From RHKX01 sp964641695 (lineage in GTDB: Bacteria; Actinomycetota; Thermoleophilia; Solirubrobacterales; 70-9): DNA of 8,397 nt. The stretch is from contig CAZXKG010000114.1 of assembly GCA_964641695.1 (NCBI GenBank), positions 1-8,397 of the forward strand. The letters are read 5' to 3'. Positions within the stretch are counted from its first letter, which is position 1. Each line of letters opens with the position of its first letter. The translations under genes were made by a program, and so were the position numbers. The notes under the pieces were generated by a model. It was given only the letters and a program-made list of their open reading frames with translations, was not told the DNA's origin and did not search any database. Shown here one piece after another: positions 5,515 through 8,397 of this stretch.

Positions 5515-8238
5515 TCAGCAGGCGTCGAGCAGCCCGATGACCCGCGCCATCACCGCCGGCCCGAACGACTGCTCCCAGTCGCGACTCCATTCCACCTCGG
5601 AATCGCGCACGCGGCTCTCGTAATCGTCGATGCCCTCGGCGGCTCGCCGCAATCCTTCGACCACGCCGTCGACGCTGGGCGGGATGGTGATCAGGTTCCC
5701 CGAGAGCGAGCCCATCGCGTCCGCGGTCTTGGTCTCGAAGCTGTTGGTCACCGTGAGCATCCCGGCCGACGCCATCTCCAGCGGCACCAGGCTCGGATGG
5801 GGCGTCGCCATCAGCGCCAGGCCGGCGTCGTGCCGGGTCAGCAGCTCGGCGTAGCTGCCCTGATCCCGCTTGCTGAGCAGCTTCAGGGTTCTCGCCCGCG
5901 GAAGGCTGACCTCGCGATCGCGACCTTCGACCGAGCCGATCCCGTGGAACTCCCAGCGATCGTCGAAGACGCCGCGAGCGATCGCCTCGGACAGCCCCAG
6001 CATCCCCAGCTCGAACATGTTGCGGGCACCGTGGCTCTCGGGGCGAGCGTAGAAGAGCAGGGTCTTACGCTCCCGCTCCGCGAGCTCCTCGGGAGGTGGC
6101 GGCTCGACCGCGGTGATCGCGTTCTGAAACGCCATCGAGTCGCGCTCGCCGGCCGCCCGGCCGCCGGCGAAGACGCCATGGCGGCGCTCGGCGAAGAAGT
6201 CGCGGAGCAGGCCGGTGGAGAACATCGCCACGTGGGGGAGGTCGTAGGTGCTCCACGCGTAGGCGGCCCAGGAGCCCATCGGATGCGTGTAGGGCTCGAA
6301 CTCCTGGATCAGGTAGAGGAACCGCGAGTGCTCGGTCTGCTCGACCGCAGCGGCCGCGATGTGCGCCGTCCACCAGGTGGTCGCGATGAACCGATCGCGG
6401 GGGCTGATCTCGACCGGCGCGTCGCGATCGCGGGCGAAGGCGACCTCGATGTGCTCGAAGAGCCCGTCGAGGCCGGCGTAGCCCTCGACCCGCTCCCGCC
6501 AGTCACCGGGCAGTGGCGGGGTCGGATCCACGGTCAGGATCCGCGTCCGGACCCCGGACTCCGACAGCCGTCGGGCGAGGTTGAACTTCGTGATGTAGCC
6601 ACCGAAGAAATGACGCAGCTCGATCGTCGGGATCAGGAGGTTGACCCGCTCGGGCGCCTCGGCGGACACCTCGAGCCGCAACGGCTCGACCAGGCTTCCG
6701 AGCACCTTCGTCGGCTCGTGGTCGAGGCTGAGCGCGACGCTGTCCCCGATGCGGGCGCCGGGCTCGACGGGCAGGCGGGCGTCGTAGGGAAGCCCCGGGA
6801 TCGGCTTGCCCCGGAGGCGGGCGATCGCCGCGATGCCGGGCCGCCAGGCGAGCCCGTGGACGAGCAGTCGCTCGGCGCCCATCGTCTCGGTCCGGCCGAA
6901 GTGCCGGCGCAAGCCGCGCGCCAGCAACCACGGGATCCCCAGCGGGGAGCTCTCCGCTCTCGCCATCCGACGGAGCGTCCGGGCCTTGGTCGCGGCGATC
7001 CGGCCGCTGCCGCGCAGCAGCAGCGTCTCGGCCAGCAGCCTGATCCGGGTGTAGGCGAAGAAGTAGGCGGCGCGAGATCCTCGAGCCGAGCTGAGCAGCC
7101 CGCGCAGCCCGCGCGGGCGTGCGTCCTCGCTCGCGGTGTTGGCACCCTCGTGTCCGAGGGCGGCGGCGTGGTGCTGGACGTAGTCGTAGAGCGGCCGATC
7201 GACGTAGGCGATCTTGCCGATCGACAGCGCCGCAAGGCCAAGCCACTGGTCGTGGTACTGCTGACCCGGCGGGTCGGGGAACGGGAGCGCGATCCCGAGC
7301 AACTCGCGACGGAAGAGGCTGGCGGCGCCGGTGATCGTGTTGGCGACCAGCAACGAGGCGAGGCTGCTGTGGTTGTTCGCCCGCTCACCGGACCAGTAGG
7401 TGGGCGCGACCACGTTCCCATCCCGATCGACGATCCGCTGGTCGGAGTAGACGAGCTGCGCATCGCCGAGTGCGGCACGCAGCGTCGCCAGCTTGTCCTC
7501 GTACCAGCGATCGTCCTGGTCGCTGAGCGCGATCAGCTCGACGCCCGCCGGGACCAGATGCAGGGCCCGCTCGAAGTTGCGGTAGAAGCCGAGTCGCGTC
7601 CGCGACCTCGAGACGACGAACCGGGGATCGTCACCGACGATCGCGAGCAGCCTCTCGTAGCTCTCCGGCGAGGACGCGTCATCGCTGATCAGGCAGATCC
7701 AGTCCTGATCGGTCTGCCCGCGGATCGACTCGATCTGGGTCGCGAGCAGCTCTTCGTCGGGCTCGAAGGTGGCCATGCAGACGGCGAGGGAGGCAGACGG
7801 AACCCCGTCTCCCAGCGCGGGCTCATCCCCCTCGGCGGCGAGGATCGGCTCCAGCGGGAACTCCTCCACCGTCCCGTCGTCGAGGCTCGCCCTGATCCGG
7901 ACGTCGACGCTTCCCCGCTCGGGCATCCGCACCGGCACCGTCGCCCAGAAGCCGCTGCGGTAGCTGTGTCGGTACGGATCCGCGGCGGAAGGTGCAGCGT
8001 CGTCGCCCCATGCGTTCGGTGGGTTCTGCTCCTGGAAGACGTCGATCCGAGGCATCCCGTGCGCGGTGACAGGATGGGACTCCCCGGCGACGACGACCTC
8101 GAGCTCCTGCACGCTCCGAAGCGGATGGAAGCAGGTTCCCAGCAGGAAGACCGCGTTGACGGAATCGGGGGGAAGGGTCGGCGGGTGGCTGCGCTCGATT
8201 CGGACGTCGAGTTGCGTGGACGGCACCGACGGGATCAT
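5515..8238 (-). CDS. Multidomain glycosyltransferase: N-terminal beta-rich domain, GT2 domain and WsaF-like GT4 rhamnosyltransferase domain
   Basis: This is a 907-residue protein with three parts. Residues about 25-135 form a beta-rich domain (LEVVVAGESHPVTAHGMPRID, then SGFWATVPV and VDVRIRASLDDG), similar to the sandwich domains attached to other glycan-cluster proteins. Residues about 150-365 are a GT2 (GT-A) domain: VCMATFEPDEELLATQIES, ISDDAS (184-189), the metal site SDQDDRW (239-245), and YHDQW (328-332) near the catalytic base. A helical, Arg-rich linker follows (about 370-520). Residues about 530-905 are a GT4 (GT-B) domain resembling WsaF, the rhamnosyltransferase of Geobacillus S-layer glycan synthesis: VNLLIPTIELRHFFGGYITK, then IQEFEPYTHPMGSWAAYAWSTY, then YARPESHGARNMFELGMLGL (730-749) and LVPLEMASAGMLTVTN (817-832). 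Two active sites in one chain suggest it adds two successive sugars, at least one probably rhamnose (inference). No membrane helix is seen. The ATG at 8238 lacks a good ribosome binding site; no better start exists before the in-frame upstream stop. Confidence 0.9.
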   Translation of the reverse strand: MIPSVPSTQLDVRIERSHPPTLPPDSVNAVFLLGTCFHPLRSVQELEVVVAGESHPVTAHGMPRIDVFQEQNPPNAWGDDAAPSAADPYRHSYRSGFWATVPVRMPERGSVDVRIRASLDDGTVEEFPLEPILAAEGDEPALGDGVPSASLAVCMATFEPDEELLATQIESIRGQTDQDWICLISDDASSPESYERLLAIVGDDPRFVVSRSRTRLGFYRNFERALHLVPAGVELIALSDQDDRWYEDKLATLRAALGDAQLVYSDQRIVDRDGNVVAPTYWSGERANNHSSLASLLVANTITGAASLFRRELLGIALPFPDPPGQQYHDQWLGLAALSIGKIAYVDRPLYDYVQHHAAALGHEGANTASEDARPRGLRGLLSSARGSRAAYFFAYTRIRLLAETLLLRGSGRIAATKARTLRRMARAESSPLGIPWLLARGLRRHFGRTETMGAERLLVHGLAWRPGIAAIARLRGKPIPGLPYDARLPVEPGARIGDSVALSLDHEPTKVLGSLVEPLRLEVSAEAPERVNLLIPTIELRHFFGGYITKFNLARRLSESGVRTRILTVDPTPPLPGDWRERVEGYAGLDGLFEHIEVAFARDRDAPVEISPRDRFIATTWWTAHIAAAAVEQTEHSRFLYLIQEFEPYTHPMGSWAAYAWSTYDLPHVAMFSTGLLRDFFAERRHGVFAGGRAAGERDSMAFQNAITAVEPPPPEELAERERKTLLFYARPESHGARNMFELGMLGLSEAIARGVFDDRWEFHGIGSVEGRDREVSLPRARTLKLLSKRDQGSYAELLTRHDAGLALMATPHPSLVPLEMASAGMLTVTNSFETKTADAMGSLSGNLITIPPSVDGVVEGLRRAAEGIDDYESRVRDSEVEWSRDWEQSFGPAVMARVIGLLDAC

Positions 8239-8292
8239 ATGGAAGCCCCGGAAGCGCGCTGGGACGTTCGGCTTCTCCTGAAACCCGATGCG

Positions 8293-8397
8293 TCAGTCCC
8301 GACCCCGCCGGCGGAACCCCGAGAGCGCGGGCAGCAGCAGCACGAGAAGCGCCGCCGTCGAGACGGCGTAGGCGACCTCGACCGCCCGCACCGCCTC
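8293..8397 (-). CDS. C-terminal end of an unidentified membrane protein (partial)
   Basis: This is a 34-residue open end that runs in from beyond base 8397 and stops with TGA at 8295-8293. It reads with nearly all codons ending in G or C, like the genes downstream. It consists of a short polar start, one hydrophobic helix (about VEVAYAVSTAALLVLLLPAL) and a basic end, GFRRRGRD. By the positive-inside rule the C-terminus would face the cytoplasm. A last membrane helix followed by an Arg-rich tail is common in polytopic proteins of glycan clusters (polymerases, lipid-linked sugar transferases, integral glycosyltransferases), but too little is present to choose. It precedes the large glycosyltransferase gene by 54 bp on the same strand and is probably in the same transcription unit. 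Confidence 0.6.
   Translation of the reverse strand, partial: EAVRAVEVAYAVSTAALLVLLLPALSGFRRRGRD

Noticed and set aside
6503..7478. Long shifted minus-strand frames within the large glycosyltransferase (247 and 281 codons)
   Set aside because: These are shadow frames of the GT2 and linker region, rich in Arg, Ser, Pro and Ala, without motifs. The main frame is intact across the whole span, so there is no sign of a frameshifted gene.
1..8397. Mobile element, CRISPR array, tRNA or rRNA
   Set aside because: No transposase-like protein, no regularly spaced repeats, no cloverleaf-like or rRNA-like segments, and composition is even across the window.
1..8397. Frequent GATC/CGATCG strings
   Set aside because: They follow from frequent ATC, GAT and TCG codons in GC-rich genes and show no periodic spacing or clustering outside coding sequence.

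Overview
The window is a stretch of a high-GC (roughly two thirds G+C by eye) bacterial genome. Every gene I can support lies on the minus strand, so the biological reading direction is from base 8397 down to base 1. Strong G/C bias at third codon positions, GTG starts and the use of TGA at every visible stop suggest an actinobacterium. The look of the proteins would fit a Thermoleophilia/Solirubrobacterales-type lineage, but there is no rRNA or other marker here and that placement is inference only.

Layout in transcription order: (1) the last 34 residues of an unidentified membrane-associated protein (8397-8293); (2) a 907-residue multidomain glycosyltransferase, with an N-terminal beta-rich domain, a GT2 domain and a WsaF-like GT4 rhamnosyltransferase domain (8238-5515); (3) a class I SAM-dependent methyltransferase (5406-4378); (4) a phytanoyl-CoA dioxygenase (PhyH)-type Fe(II)/2-oxoglutarate oxygenase (4298-3240); (5) a StrF-like family 2 glycosyltransferase with a short basic tail (3167-2262); (6) a serine-acetyltransferase-like hexapeptide acyltransferase (2208-1597); (7) a Wzt-type ABC ATPase with a C-terminal glycan-recognition-type domain (1600-287); (8) the start of the partner Wzm-type ABC-2 permease (300-1, cut by the window edge). 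Gaps are 53-108 bp between genes 1 to 6. The last three genes overlap by 4 and 14 bp, which suggests translational coupling. No RNA gene, CRISPR array, insertion sequence, clear promoter or clear intrinsic terminator is visible, and no gene-free stretch exceeds about 110 bp.

Together this reads as the export end of an ABC-transporter-dependent surface polysaccharide or glycan locus. Glycosyltransferases build a probably rhamnose-containing chain at the cytoplasmic membrane. A methyltransferase, an oxygenase and an acyltransferase sit between them and the exporter and could decorate or cap it. The Wzt/Wzm pair would move it across the membrane. The most interesting idea is that one or more of the three modifying enzymes creates the terminal mark that the Wzt C-terminal domain reads before export, with a PhyH oxygenase as an unusual participant. 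That is a hypothesis from gene order and family knowledge, not something the sequence proves. Three gene starts were moved downstream of the longest possible ORF on ribosome-binding-site, start-codon or overlap grounds.
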